Shown here piece by piece: positions 1-7,747 of a stretch of DNA of 26,115 nt (the first letter of the stretch is position 1; the number at the start of each line of letters is the position of its first letter). The translations under genes and the position numbers were made by a program. Source of the stretch: Chara braunii (taxonomy: Eukaryota; Streptophyta; Charophyceae; Charales; Characeae); the NCBI GenBank assembly GCA_003427395.1, contig BFEA01000111.1, forward strand, positions 2,464,730 to 2,490,844. Direction: 5' to 3'. Under the pieces are notes generated by a model, which was not told where the DNA came from, ran no database searches, and worked only from the letters and a program-made list of their open reading frames with translations.

Positions 1-140
1 ACTTATATCTACCCCAAGGTTAGAATAGCAATGTTTTAATTCGGAGAGCAGCGAATATCATGGCACCACATGGAGAGCTGCCTTGTTTGTGGCTGCCGAC
101 ATATAGAGAAGGAATCTGACCGTGCCGCGTCGCAGGGTGC

Positions 141-246
<106 letters not shown>

Positions 247-277
247 TGCATACATACACAATCAAACAGGTCTACCA

Positions 278-433
278 ATGTATATTTTCATGTTTTAGCG
301 GTAGATTCATTTGATTTTTCTCATCCTATTAATGGAAGTACCATGAGACCCGTTGCGAGGTGGAAGACTTACCTGTTCTGAATGTATATTTTCATGTTCT
401 AGCTGAAGAATCAATTCGATTTTGCTCATTTTA
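278..433 (+). repeat. Diverged direct repeat pair, about 50 bp each
   Basis: The block at about 278-330 recurs at about 381-433, offset by 103 bp. Both start AATGTATATTTTCATGTT, continue through AGC and a GATTTTnCTCAT stretch, and then diverge. A 50-bp intervening segment has no visible relation to either copy. This is a short tandem or insertion-type duplication beside the microsatellite. No coding sequence is supported in 1-434. Confidence 0.75.
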
Positions 434-635
434 TACCACACGGCCCCCAACCCTCACCCCCGCACTAGAAACACCTCCCTGACACGTTTGGGGGTCTGCG
501 CGAACGCGTCAAATGCATTTAGTTATGTTTATTGAATGCGCGTTGTTGCATGCACGGTCCTTACTGGGGGACTTCCCTTTTGCGCCCCGTAGAATTGGTA
601 GATGCACAAAACGCTTCACGAAAAGGGAAGTTGCA
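434..635. other. Gene-free stretch with inverted repeats, outside element 1
   Basis: Two inverted repeats are visible. At 481-510, GACaCGTT faces AACGcGTC with one mismatch. At 571-581 and 621-631, ACTTCCCTTTT faces its exact complement across 39 bases. The 8-bp palindrome TGCATGCA lies at 547-554. The outer limit of element 1 should lie near here, but I cannot fix it. Confidence 0.6.
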
Positions 636-862
636 GAGCCGCCCCTGTTGAGTGCGTTAGCTATACCTCCATCGAGTCCTTATGACTCAGACAGGATAGG
701 GTCTCGTGAGGTACAACTTACCTCTACCCTCAGGAGTTGTCACCATCCCTTGGGTGGGCGTATGTCCGCCGAGCTGATGAACCACACGCGGACGTTCTTA
801 CGCGCAATCGTGGAGGTGGCCCAGCCGACGGTGTTTCTCGACGCTATAACATAGGGGGTATG
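636..862 (+). repeat. Outer TIR repeat, copy A
   Basis: It matches copy B (985-1200) over a shared run: GAGTGCG, ACAGGATAGGG, ACTTACCTC, GGAGTTGTCACC, GTGGGnGTAT, CCGCCGAGCT, GATGGTGTTTCTCG-like sequence and CATAGGGGGTATGC, in order. Divergence is moderate, so the tandem duplication is old. The right TIR of element 1 has no partner for copy A beyond 15790, so this copy is either a left-side duplication or lies just outside the true end. Confidence 0.75.
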
Positions 863-984
863 CATTGTCGTGCGCATCGGTCTGGCACCGCTCAAGGTAA
901 GGCGGAACCCTTCCGACCACGTCACGCAGGAGTTGGTATATTCCTCGTCTCGAATACACATGGAGCTTCCGAAAGCCGCTCCGA

Positions 985-1318
985 CCGAGTGCGCCAGCCA
1001 TACTTCTCGCGAACCCCTACGACAGGATAGGGCCTACGCGAGGCACGACTTACCTCCACCTTACGGGAGTTGTCACCTCCCTTCAGTGGGTGTATCCCCG
1101 CCGAGCTACCACTCCACAGTACGAAAGTTAATTAGTTGCAATCGCAAAGGTGGACCAGTTGATGGTGTTTCTCGTTCGCTGTAGCATAGGGGGTATGCGC
1201 GGTTTTACGCCTCTATCGAACCCACACGCGAACCGACGCCTTGGGGGGGCTGAGATCCCTAGCGCGACTCGTCATCGGTCGATTAGGATGCATCCCACAC
1301 ACCACGCGCACACCACTC
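985..1318 (+). repeat. Outer TIR repeat, copy B
   Basis: The second tandem copy continues inward to about 1318. Its reverse complement is found at about 15430-15690. Shared anchors are CTACGACAGGA, ACGCGAGGCAC, TACCTCCACC, TCGnTCGCTGTAGCATAGG and the tail CGGTCGAyTAGGAyGCA. The right copy lacks about 80 internal bases (roughly 1080-1165 here). The linker at 865-985 also matches 15690-15780 reversed (GCGCATCGGTC and GTCACGCAGGA). Confidence 0.8.
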
Positions 1319-1600
1319 TAAGGAACATAAAAATAAAAACACACACACATGTACATACATGACACAGAACAAACAACGGGATAATACTCCTAGTTCCTTA
1401 GTAGTCATCCCATAACTCTCTGATGCGGAAAATCGAATAGGCGTCGCGCACGAGACTTAATATAAAATTGTGCGGACGCGGAACCTTCTCATATCGACTA
1501 ACAATGCATGAATACGCAAGCAATCGCGATGATGGCGTACTATATAGTGTCCATAATCAAGCGGTCCCGTGTGGATCCGAGTACCGCCTATGTGTCAGAC
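1319..1600 (-). repeat. Outer TIR block with short CA run
   Basis: A short CA tract lies at 1339-1350. From about 1371 to 1600 the reverse complement matches 15200-15420. Shared pieces include ATAGTACnCCATCA, a GATATGAG segment, GTTATGGGnCAG/GATG and GGAACTAGGAGT/GGGACTAGGAGTT. No gene is seen. Confidence 0.7.
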
Positions 1601-1606
1601 TCGAGG

Positions 1607-1723
1607 TATCGTGAAGGATACCCCTTCACGATATTGCACGACTGAAGGAACAGTCGTGCGGCCTTCACGGCACCTCCGACCTTTAGGTTGAGTGTCCCGG
1701 CAGGCAGAGCAAATAGGCTCTGC
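1607..1723 (-). other. Conserved hairpin cluster in outer TIR (RNA-like)
   Basis: Three hairpins follow one another. TATCGTGAAGG (1607-1617) pairs with 1623-1633 around a 5-base loop. GCACGACTG (1636-1644) pairs with 1651-1659 around AAGGAA. GCAGAGC (1704-1710) pairs with 1717-1723. CGTGAAGG (1610-1617) can instead pair with CCTTCACG at 1662-1669, so two folds exclude each other. The corresponding hairpins at 18680-18735 and 15076-15128 have different arm sequences that still pair. The strand given follows the right-TIR sense; transcription is not shown. Confidence 0.65.
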
Positions 1724-1749
1724 GTGGGGGGTGATCCCTTTCGTGCAGA

Positions 1750-1815
1750 GTTTAGGACCTGGGATGTCTTGGATAAGGACCTTGAATCCAGGCCCAGGAC
1801 CAACGTCCGACTAAA
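1750..1815 (+). repeat. Block shared with element 2 outer TIR
   Basis: The block matches 18813-18875 in the same orientation: GATGTCyTGGAyAAGGACCT, then CGACCAACGTCyGACyAA-like sequence. Together with the hairpins upstream it shows that both left TIRs extend outward to the same landmark. A weaker reversed match begins near 14951 in the right TIR of element 1 (TTGGACGTTG). Confidence 0.75.
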
Positions 1816-1929
1816 AAAAATTAAAGAAGCATTCAACAATAAAAACGAGGTTTTCTTTCCTTTCTCAGTCTTAACCCCAATTAAACCATGAAGCGTAAAC
1901 CCCTCAGGTCACACGAACACCCAACATAG

Positions 1930-2345
1930 GTATATATATGCATATATGTACAGGGGGGATAAGTATGTGACGATCACTTCTCACAATCACAGTAAGAGTC
2001 CTCACAGCCATCTATATGTGTGTGATCGCAGACAGTCAAATCTAAAATCCAAACTACAGAACATACATGTAACCACAACAAAGAGTCAACCAAAAGTGCA
2101 CGCACTACACGAAGTCAACGTCAACCAATCTCTATACTTATACCCTTCGCTTTAGCCATGCAAACCCCAACCTTTGTCCAACCTTCCATAATTAAATACT
2201 CAATACATTCGTTAAATGACCATTCAATAAAAGTTTGGGTGAAAACCTTAATAAAACAATAAAAATCACCAGGGCTAAAACCTTTTAGGCTGAGTATTGA
2301 GGATGAATTGGAGTTAAGTCGTAGACCGACGAATCGGCAACCCAT
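1930..2345 (-). repeat. TIR terminal block, left copy of element 1
   Basis: Read in reverse, this matches 25670-26101 almost throughout. Shared strings include GTCGGTTGCCGATTCGTCGG, CTTTTATTGAATGGTCATTT, GAGTATTTAATT, CTAAAGCGAAGGGGTAT-like sequence and GTGAGAAGTGATCGTCA. The match to 13800-14180 is weaker but in the same order. This is the best preserved part of the TIR after the palindrome, so it may hold the sites needed for movement (inference). Confidence 0.85.
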
Positions 2346-2385
2346 CTGTTATCAGTGATAACAGAAGATGATCCTCGTAGGATCA
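2346..2385 (-). repeat. TIR palindrome plus triloop hairpin
   Basis: CTGTTATCA and TGATAACAG (2346-2354 and 2356-2364) are perfect 9-bp arms around one base. Next to it, TGATCCT (2369-2375) pairs with AGGATCA (2379-2385) around CGT. The same pair of structures sits at 25633-25669; the palindrome alone is at 13782-13798 and, degraded, at 19462-19482. The outermost pair is C-G here and T-A at 25651/25669, a compensatory change. Just outside, CCGACGAATCGG (in 2321-2340) can form a small stem. Confidence 0.85.
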
Positions 2386-2640
2386 AGCTGAATCTTGCCC
2401 AAATCCTGAATTAATCGACCAAGAAGACCTGCAACACAAGACTTGTCAATCCCTAAGTTAAAATCATAAGTGTATGAAGAATATAGCTCCATAACACATT
2501 TTCACCCAAGATCCTTCTAGGCTTCTACAAACTAAGCCTAAGCCTGCCCCTAAGCCAGTGCCCAAAGAAAGGTAGACCCTAGCAAAGTTTCCTCTATATA
2601 GAGTGGATTGTCAGATTTGCCGCTTGTCAAAATATAATCT
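2386..2640 (-). repeat. TIR spacer between palindrome and second hairpin array
   Basis: The reverse complement matches about 25380-25640 (TTGATCCTACGAGGA, TCGATT, TTTGGGC, and GGTCTACCTTTG/GGTCTACCTTTC near its inner edge). No gene and no strong structure were seen. Confidence 0.6.
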
Positions 2641-2644
2641 AACT

Positions 2645-3230
2645 CCTCTAAACTAAGAGAATGTCGGCAACGCTTTCCGTAGGAAAAGTGTCTTCTCAGA
2701 ATTAAAAAAAATAAAATAAAATAATAATAATAAAAAATAAAAAATAAAAAAAAATCATAATTCTGGAAAGTCAAATTTTGTCTAACTCCCTGATTTAGTA
2801 AAAATTTGGGCAGCATCTTTTTTAAAAAGGTAGACTTCCCAGATTTATACTAAGTCAGATAGGAACTCAGACGCCAGACTTGAGTTCGACTTTAGAACAA
2901 AGTTCAACTGACCCCTTAGATTTGTAGAAATTTCGGCATCACTTCCCGTAGAGAAAGTGTTATTCCAAGATTTATACAAAGTTAAGTTCAAAGTTTAAAA
3001 AATAACTTTGACTTTCCAAAGTTCAATTTTATCCAACTCCTTGAGTTAACAAAATTTCGGGCAACACTCCTTTTAGAAAATAAGACTTCCTACATTTTTA
3101 CTTAGTCACGTATATAATTTAGAGAAACTGAACCTTTGAAAGCAAAAAATTGACTAACTCCTTTGTTTTGTAGAAATTTCGGCAGCGCTTCCCATAGAGA
3201 AAGTGACTTACAAAGATTGATACAAGACCA
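2645..3230 (-). repeat. Second TIR hairpin array (GGCAGC...GCTGCC class), five units
   Basis: Five units begin near 2659, 2796, 2927, 3048 and 3172, about 120-135 bases apart. Each carries AAATTTCGGCAGCGCTTCC or a variant, a short loop and an AAGTG-type return arm, followed by CAAAGTT/AACTTTG-like sequence. The right TIR of element 2 also has five units (24832-25365), reversed. Partial complementarity inside each unit gives a stem-loop with TAGAG/CTCTA-like loops. A tract of A/T-rich simple sequence (2701-2758) interrupts the first interval. Confidence 0.75.
2701..2758. repeat. A-rich simple sequence
   Basis: It consists of runs of A broken by single T (AAAATA, AATAAT). It is probably an insertion or slippage tract inside the hairpin array, because element 2 lacks it at the matching place. 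Confidence 0.9.
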
Positions 3231-3520
3231 AGGCTAATAAGAGATCCCAGAAAATGAAGAATTAGACCTAAGTAAAAAAAACTTAGCTTAGAAAATGCAG
3301 GAATTGAAACTAACTCCTATGGCCCTAGCACGTGGCGAACAATTAAAGCAACTACCTATCAAACTGAAACTCAGACTAAGTAGTAGTCGCACTCAGTCTC
3401 ATGCAGCCCAAACCACAAAGGTAATTACTCTCATCAGCCCAAAGTCAACCTTGTCAAACAATAGTTCATGATCTTTCAATGGTTTATTCGTTTACACCCA
3501 GCTTACATAGGGCATAAAGT
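3231..3520 (-). repeat. TIR linker with conserved CACGTG block
   Basis: The reverse complement of about 3300-3440 matches 24640-24735: GGTAGTTGCTTTA, then CTCGCCACGTGCTAG, then GATAGGAGTTAG or GCCATAGGAGTTAG. A degraded copy in the left TIR of element 2 (about 20010-20060) keeps GCTCGCC and GAGCGATAGG. The CACGTG palindrome is a common protein-binding hexamer, but here it may be chance. No gene. Confidence 0.7.
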
Positions 3521-4246
3521 TAGACCACTCAAACTTATGGAACATGTCTAGCTCATCCATTGAGTATACACAAACACAGGACACAACAACTTTTTTCTTT
3601 CTTGGCCATATGACTAGGCCACCCTAGTCGCCCTGAACTGTTTAAGTATCAAAGTTTTATATAATTATCTTCGCTTAGTCTTTTGAGGTAGCATATAAGT
3701 GAACCGATCATCTTTAGCTCGAGATTCAGCCTGCTCCTTCGTACCCAAAGTTGACTCTTAGTTAATACTCTCTTCAGTTGGTGATAAACTATAGTCAGAC
3801 CACCCAAACTTATGAAACCCTGTCTGACTAGTCTATTCATAGATAAAATAGTAGTAAGGTATAACCAAGTTATAACCTTCTGGTTCCAGCATGTGCGTGA
3901 CATCGGACCAAGACCACCCAAACTTATGGAACATGTCTGGTCCTTAGTCAGATTCTTTATCTTAAAGCCAAAGCAGAAAGAGTCTGAGCCACCCAAACTT
4001 ATGGAACGTGCTCAGACCTCCTCGTTCAGAACCAAAAAGAAACTGAAGAAAACCCAAAATAAACAAGACGACCAAGCCACCCAGACTTATGGAAGATGCT
4101 TGGTCCCTGAAAAGTCATTCACAGTCATCCCTCACAAGTCAGAGCAACCAGACCACCCAAACTTAGGGAACATGTATGGGTCTCCAGACAATTCAAAATA
4201 AACATAGCTGCATTGGATCTCCCCAAACTTATGGAGACTTGTCCAA
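3521..4246 (-). repeat. ATAAGTT-loop hairpin array, left TIR of element 1
   Basis: At least seven units lie here. On the plus strand the loop reads about CACCCAAACTTATGGAACAT; reversed, its core is ATAAGTTTGGGT. Arms vary but pair: TAGAC/GTCTA (3521, 3546); TAGTCAGAC/GTCTGACTA (3792-3800, 3822-3830); GGACCA-a-GAC/GTCTGGTCC (3905-3914, 3935-3943); GTCTGAGC/GCTCAGAC (3982-3989, 4010-4017); GACCAAGC/GCTTGGTC (4070-4077, 4098-4105); CCAGAC/GTATGG with one mismatch (4148, 4174); TTGGA/TCCAA plus inner CTCC/GGAG (4213-4246). Loops align closely while arms do not. This is the pattern expected if pairing, not arm sequence, is kept. Confidence 0.85.
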
Positions 4247-4533
4247 CCATTAATAGACCCAGTCAAAACAAGTAATACTGTCTTCCTTTCATCCTTCCCC
4301 CAGATGCAATCCCAGAATCTGCTTTCAGTCAGACAATGAAACTGAAACTGATATTGCTCATACATTTCCTTACTTAGTCTAGTTTGTGTCGTGAAAGTCA
4401 AACTCAAAGTCAAAGTAATAATGCATTCAGTATACTTAGTCAAAACATAGTCGTAAATAAAGTTAGGGGTTATAACAGGGTTTATAGAAGGGGATGAAAG
4501 GTTACCTCTCAGTTTTCTACCTCCTGAACTCCT
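4247..4533 (-). repeat. TIR linker inside the hairpin array
   Basis: The reverse complement matches 23340-23600 of element 2: a CAGTTTCAGTTT tract, CTGAAAnCAGATT, GCATCTGGGGGAAGG, then GGAAGrCAGTATT and GACTGGGTC. An open frame crosses it on the minus strand, but it has no recognisable domain and the homologous copy does not keep it. Confidence 0.75.
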
Positions 4534-4763
4534 CCTGAGTTCCGGCAGAGCTCCCGCAATCGGTGGGTTGACTCCCAAAAGAGTCTTGTTGTGGTCCTAC
4601 GACTTCCAATCCTGCCTGCCGCCTTCCTCTCATCAAGACTAGACTTAGAGTAAGAAAGACAGAAGTAGGGGTTTCAGACTCTCGAGATACAAGAGGGGGA
4701 CTTACTAAACTCTTAAGAGTGGGCCTCGAAATCTCTGATCGTCTGAGGCCCCTGCAATGATGG
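4534..4763 (-). repeat. Inner TIR module, left
   Basis: The reverse complement aligns with 10917-11175 and 23146-23335. Anchors are CCATCATTGCAGGGgCCTCA, GAGTCTGA, CTTACTCTAAGTCT, GAGAGGAAGGCGGCAGGC and CACCGATTGCGGGAGCTCTGC (the last shared with 11120-11140). It marks the inner boundary of the TIR: past 4763 the inverted match to the right side fades. Confidence 0.85.
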
Positions 4764-4890
4764 TCGAATGCGCAACCACCACCGGTCAAACCAATGTAAA
4801 ACTGCTTAAACATCCCCTCCTGACGATTGCCCAAGTCACAACAACGACCTCCTTCCGCAAAGCTTAGTCACTCTCTCTCGCCTCAGCGCT

Positions 4891-5017
4891 GTCGGCACCA
4901 TTACCCTTACAAGGGTAATTGTGCGTGTTTGGTACACCTCGTAGGAGGTGCGATCGGGATGATACTTGGAAGGGTGGCATATAGTTCGGCCAGCCGCAAC
5001 TGACTTTAGGAAGTCAG
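4891..5017 (+). other. Hairpin trio at left edge of core 1
   Basis: ATTACCCTT/AAGGGTAAT (4900-4908, 4911-4919) surrounds AC. It is preceded by GTCGGC and is repeated at 20304-20321 with one paired change (T-A to A-T at the eighth position). CACCTC/GAGGTG (4935-4940, 4945-4950) surrounds GTAG. CTGACTT/AAGTCAG (5000-5006, 5011-5017) surrounds TAGG. Only the first is clearly conserved in element 2. Confidence 0.7.
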
Positions 5018-5614
5018 AGATGGCAGACGCGCGTTCAGGTTGATTAGAGAGTGTGTGAGCATGCACTTTGTGGGCGTGCGTAAGTAGCTAGCGGTCGGCA
5101 GCCGTGGGAATTTTTGACCAAGCCGCGTGGACCACAGTCCTGCAGTCACCGACGAAGCCACGGACGGCATGGAGCTGGTCAGTAGGTTTACGGTGGGGAG
5201 GTTTCGTTGACTCACTGAAAGACGACGCCTTTGAGACCACACAGTAAGGAGGATGTGAACACTAGAGCTCAGCTGAATACTAGCCAGAGGTCGGAGCCAT
5301 CGGAGGAGTGAGAGGGAAGGCAATGTGAATGGAGTCTAGTGGAGACAAGTGTCGGGGTTTTTCCGGCAAGGCGGCGATAGAAAGCCGGCTGCGGCAGGCT
5401 ATGAAGGCCACATGCCACAATCCCGGCACGTAGAGGCAACGTACGCAGTGAGCTGGGCGACACCTATCTTCGCTTTGAGATAGCAGAGCACGATCCTACA
5501 AGGCCAGGGCGGAGGGGATAGGCCAGCACGCACGTGTGCGGGGTCATTGGGTTGAAGGGCAGGCCCAGGCTGGTTGACCATGCAATTTTTATGCAGGGTA
5601 GCCCACCTCTAATT
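5018..5614. other. Gene-free stretch of core 1
   Basis: I see no gene. A weak match to core 2 begins at TTTTTCCGG (5358; compare 20477, TTTTTCCGA) followed by GCCGGC-rich sequence. Several proline- and serine-rich minus-strand frames here lack domains and are probably chance. Confidence 0.5.
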
Positions 5615-5770
5615 CAGGCTTAGGCTTAGCCTTATAGGTTACGTCGCTGAGTTTTCACCAGGCGAATCCCGGGATCGAGGCTGGCGGAGAGCAGCGGAGC
5701 AGCGAAAGAGTAAGGAAGCGGAGGACGATCGAGGGGTTGAGGGTCCCTCGGGACTATTCCCCTTTGTTCT
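5615..5770 (+). repeat. tRNA-derived SINE-like unit, copy 1
   Basis: The head resembles a tRNA gene. GGCTTAGCCTTATAGGTTA (5623-5641) fits a pol III A box, and GGGATCGAGGC (5671-5681) fits a degenerate B box at tRNA-like spacing. The arms no longer fold into a cloverleaf. The body (GGAGCAGCG) and the segment GAGGGGTTGAGGG...GGGACTATTCCCC (5731-5762) recur at 20935-20966. The tail ends in a T-rich tract (5852-5910). The body between head and tail is GA-rich. Confidence 0.6.
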
Positions 5771-5851
5771 TGTTGGGGAGCCCTGATTGTCGGCCTGCGG
5801 GACTGGGTCGTGGACCAAGAATCAGCGGTCCCCCTTTCCTTTCCTACTCCG

Positions 5852-5910
5852 TTTTTTTTTAGATTTTTCGAGTTTTATTTATTGTCTTTTTTTTTTTTTT
5901 TTTTTTTTTA
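5852..5910. repeat. Poly-T tract
   Basis: Ten-base and 24-base T runs lie here with short interruptions. It follows the SINE-like unit and may be its tail, or independent slippage. Confidence 0.95.
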
Positions 5911-5944
5911 TTGTTTAGTTTTAAATCCCACTACGGGACGCAGT

Positions 5945-6038
5945 CCGGTCTCAGGACCGGCCATAAACCAGTAGGAATAGCCCAGTGGATACACCATTGG
6001 ACTGTTGAAACACAGGCCCGAGTTCTGATCCGGATGAT
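5945..6038 (+). pseudogene. tRNA-like sequence with preceding perfect hairpin
   Basis: CCGGTC/GACCGG (5945-5950, 5955-5960) closes on TCAG. Next, ATAGCCCAGTGGATA (from about 5977) is a strong match to a tRNA D-arm and A box. CTGTTGAAACACAG (6002-6015) resembles an anticodon arm, and GAGTTCTGATCC (6020-6031) is a B box with one inserted T. The acceptor ends do not pair and the anticodon loop has the wrong size. It is therefore a decayed tRNA or SINE head, not a working tRNA; the isotype cannot be assigned. Confidence 0.55.
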
Positions 6039-6179
6039 GAAACTCGAAGAGTAAAACCAAATATTGCTAAATTGCCTAGGGGTAGGTGCTGGGACTGGGT
6101 TTGGGGCAACCATTAGCGTGGTGCAGCTAGTGCACTTACAAAATATCGAAAATAGAGACCGGAAGGTTACCGCAAATGT

Positions 6180-6222
6180 CTTTTTTATTTTTATTTTTTA
6201 TTATTATTATAATTTTTTTTTT
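6180..6222. repeat. T/A-rich simple sequence
   Basis: TTTTTATT and TTATTA runs end in ten T. No gene is associated. Confidence 0.9.
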
Positions 6223-6352
6223 ATGAAGAGTTCTTGCGCAGCGCCATTTGACCAGCATGTGTCAATTGCTATTTCTGCAGACGGGCAGGGCTTTTTGTCC
6301 CATCTAAAAAAGGGGACGGCAGTGCGACCCCTAGGAGTCCGAAAGATGGTGA

Positions 6353-6523
6353 ACTGTGTCGTGGGCACAGTCCAACAAAGTGCACCGGTGAGAGGCTGNC
6401 GCAGTGCTTGCGGTGCGGCAGGCTGTCCCGACAGCTGGTAGTCAAGGCATGAGCGGAAAAGAGGTCATGGGTACTGCGGTAAGACCCGCAGTAATACTGG
6501 CCTGCAAGAGGCCCTANGGGCCN
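6353..6523. other. Hairpin-dense segment of core 1
   Basis: ACTGTG/CACAGT (6353-6358, 6366-6371) closes a 7-base loop. GCTGTC/GACAGC (6422-6427, 6430-6435) is almost a pure palindrome. TACTGCGG/CCGCAGTA (6472-6479, 6486-6493) closes TAAGAC. GGCC/GGCC (6499, 6510) is followed by GGCCC/GGGCC with an N in the loop. Four perfect stems in 170 bases suggest a structured segment. No match in core 2 was found. Confidence 0.6.
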
Positions 6524-6904
6524 GAGTATAGGGAGGAGGACCATTCNGGCCACTCACCTGCTAATTTCCCTCTGAAATTTCCCGCGGGGCAGCTGGAGCT
6601 GAGGTAGGGTGCAAACTGCAGTCCCATCTGCCTAGCACGACCTGCTATGTGGGGCTAGAATCTGAGTATACCCCATAGGACACAAAAGGCGTAGTAGGCC
6701 AAGCCTGGCCAGCGGGCTGCGAATGTGGGGCTGGAACTTCCAGCAGTACAGCTGCAGATTATTAGTCGGGCCCAATAGTTATTTTCCACATAAAAAAAAG
6801 GCAGGAACAGATGAAGTACTCTCAGTATGTTGCAGTGAGACTGGACGCTTCACTTTTTGCTGTCGCCCGTCATCACGATTGATCCTGCCGGTAGTCACCT
6901 GCTG
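6524..6904. other. Gene-free stretch of core 1
   Basis: The only notable site is GCTGGAA-C-TTCCAGC (6730-6744), a perfect palindrome around one base. Several N lie at 6517-6547. Confidence 0.5.
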
Positions 6905-7047
6905 TCTAAGGGAGAAAGCCTCCGTGAGAGGAGGAGATGAAGAAGAGGATGAGGTGAAGATAAGGAGGGAAGAAGAGGGACGAGAAGAAGAGAAGAGTGA
7001 GTTGAAGGTCGAATGAACCGGGGCGCAGGTCTGTGCCAGGTGCATTC
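6905..7047 (+). repeat. GA-rich tract ending in GAATGAACC hairpin, copy 1
   Basis: GAGGA/GAAGA-rich sequence is followed by a hairpin at 7011-7047. Outer arms GAATG/CATTC and inner arms ACC-GG-CGCA/TGTG-CC-GGT leave one bulged G. The same order (GA-rich tract, then hairpin) is seen at 7780-8006 and 21900-22316. Confidence 0.65.
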
Positions 7048-7159
7048 AACATTAGAGGCAAAAGATGATGGCGGAAGTGACCAGAGCATGTGGGAGTGGC
7101 ACACACATGCCGCACTCAACTGATACCGGGAGCTAGTGAGAGGAGGCTCTAACTAGAGG

Positions 7160-7362
7160 GTTTGGGCCAGGGCGAATTCGTTAGTGAGGTTAGTCTTGCT
7201 GTTGGAGTAGTGGAAAGAAGGTGAGTGAAAGAAAATAGCTGCGCGGAGCTCGGGGTATCCTGCTCGATTCTTGATGGAATCGAGTGTGGGAAGGGGCTAA
7301 CCTGGGGTTTTTGGCCATGGCGAACGTGATGGCATAGTTAGTTTTCAGGCTGGGGCAGTGGT
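7160..7362 (+). repeat. GGCGAATTC module, two copies
   Basis: TTTGGGCCAGGGCGAATTCG (7161-7180) and TTTGGCCATGGCGAACGTG (from 7310) are related to 8092-8145 and 22163-22215. Shared features are TTTTGG, ATGGCGAA, a GGTGAG/GTTAG segment and a final CAG with GTGG. Between the two copies, CTCGATTC/GAATCGAG (7263-7270, 7277-7284) is a perfect 8-bp hairpin around TTGATG. Confidence 0.6.
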
Positions 7363-7384
7363 CTTCGAGATACGGTGGTTTTGG

Positions 7385-7442
7385 GCTGCGCCCAGGAGAA
7401 AGTGGCAGTGTATCTTCCCATATTTGAGCAGGAGATACATTC
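7385..7442 (+). repeat. GCTGCGCC module, copy 1
   Basis: GCTGCGCCCAGGAG leads to TGTATCT/AGATACA, a 7-bp stem with a long loop. The second copy (8848-8907) reads GCTGCGCCTAGGAG and keeps a stem with other bases (ACCT/AGGT plus CCCG/CGGG). Pairing appears to be kept while sequence drifts. Confidence 0.5.
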
Positions 7443-7747
7443 CCAAGTTTAATAATTTTTTCTGTTATTATTGTAGATAGTGGAGTGATGAATCTCGGGC
7501 TCATTGGTGTGATCCTTGTCATAATACTGTTCTTGACGATTCGTCACAGTCGCGCTGATCTTCACACATTTGTTGATGGCTATTCAGATGATTGATCTCT
7601 TGGTCTGAGCGGTGCTCAGCGGTGCCATAATATTCGGCGGGGTGATCACAGCCATGCTGTTCGTGGCTTTTTTCTGCTACGCGAAAGCCTTCCTCTCCTT
7701 CAGAAGGTCACGGTAGTCTCCTTCAGGGTGATGGACTGTGCGTAAGG
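7443..7747. other. Gene-free stretch of core 1
   Basis: No feature could be supported beyond low-level similarity of the GGTGATC-containing part to flanking modules. Confidence 0.4.

Larger units (their letters stand above)
636..4763 (-). repeat. Left terminal inverted repeat of element 1
   Basis: This is the reverse complement, block by block, of 10917-15790 and of 23146-26101. Clear anchors are the palindrome at 2346-2364 (with 13782-13798 and 25651-25669), the block at 1371-1600 (with 15200-15420), the block at 1930-2345 (with 25670-26101) and the inner module at 4534-4763 (with 10917-11175). It has no long open frame and no codon pattern. Confidence 0.85.

Noticed and set aside
4132-4578. 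148-codon minus-strand frame in the left TIR
   Set aside because: The homologous stretches at 11000-11300 and 23340-23600 have stops and indels in that frame.
5973-6038. Functional tRNA gene
   Set aside because: The acceptor stem does not pair, the anticodon loop has the wrong size and the B box has an inserted base.
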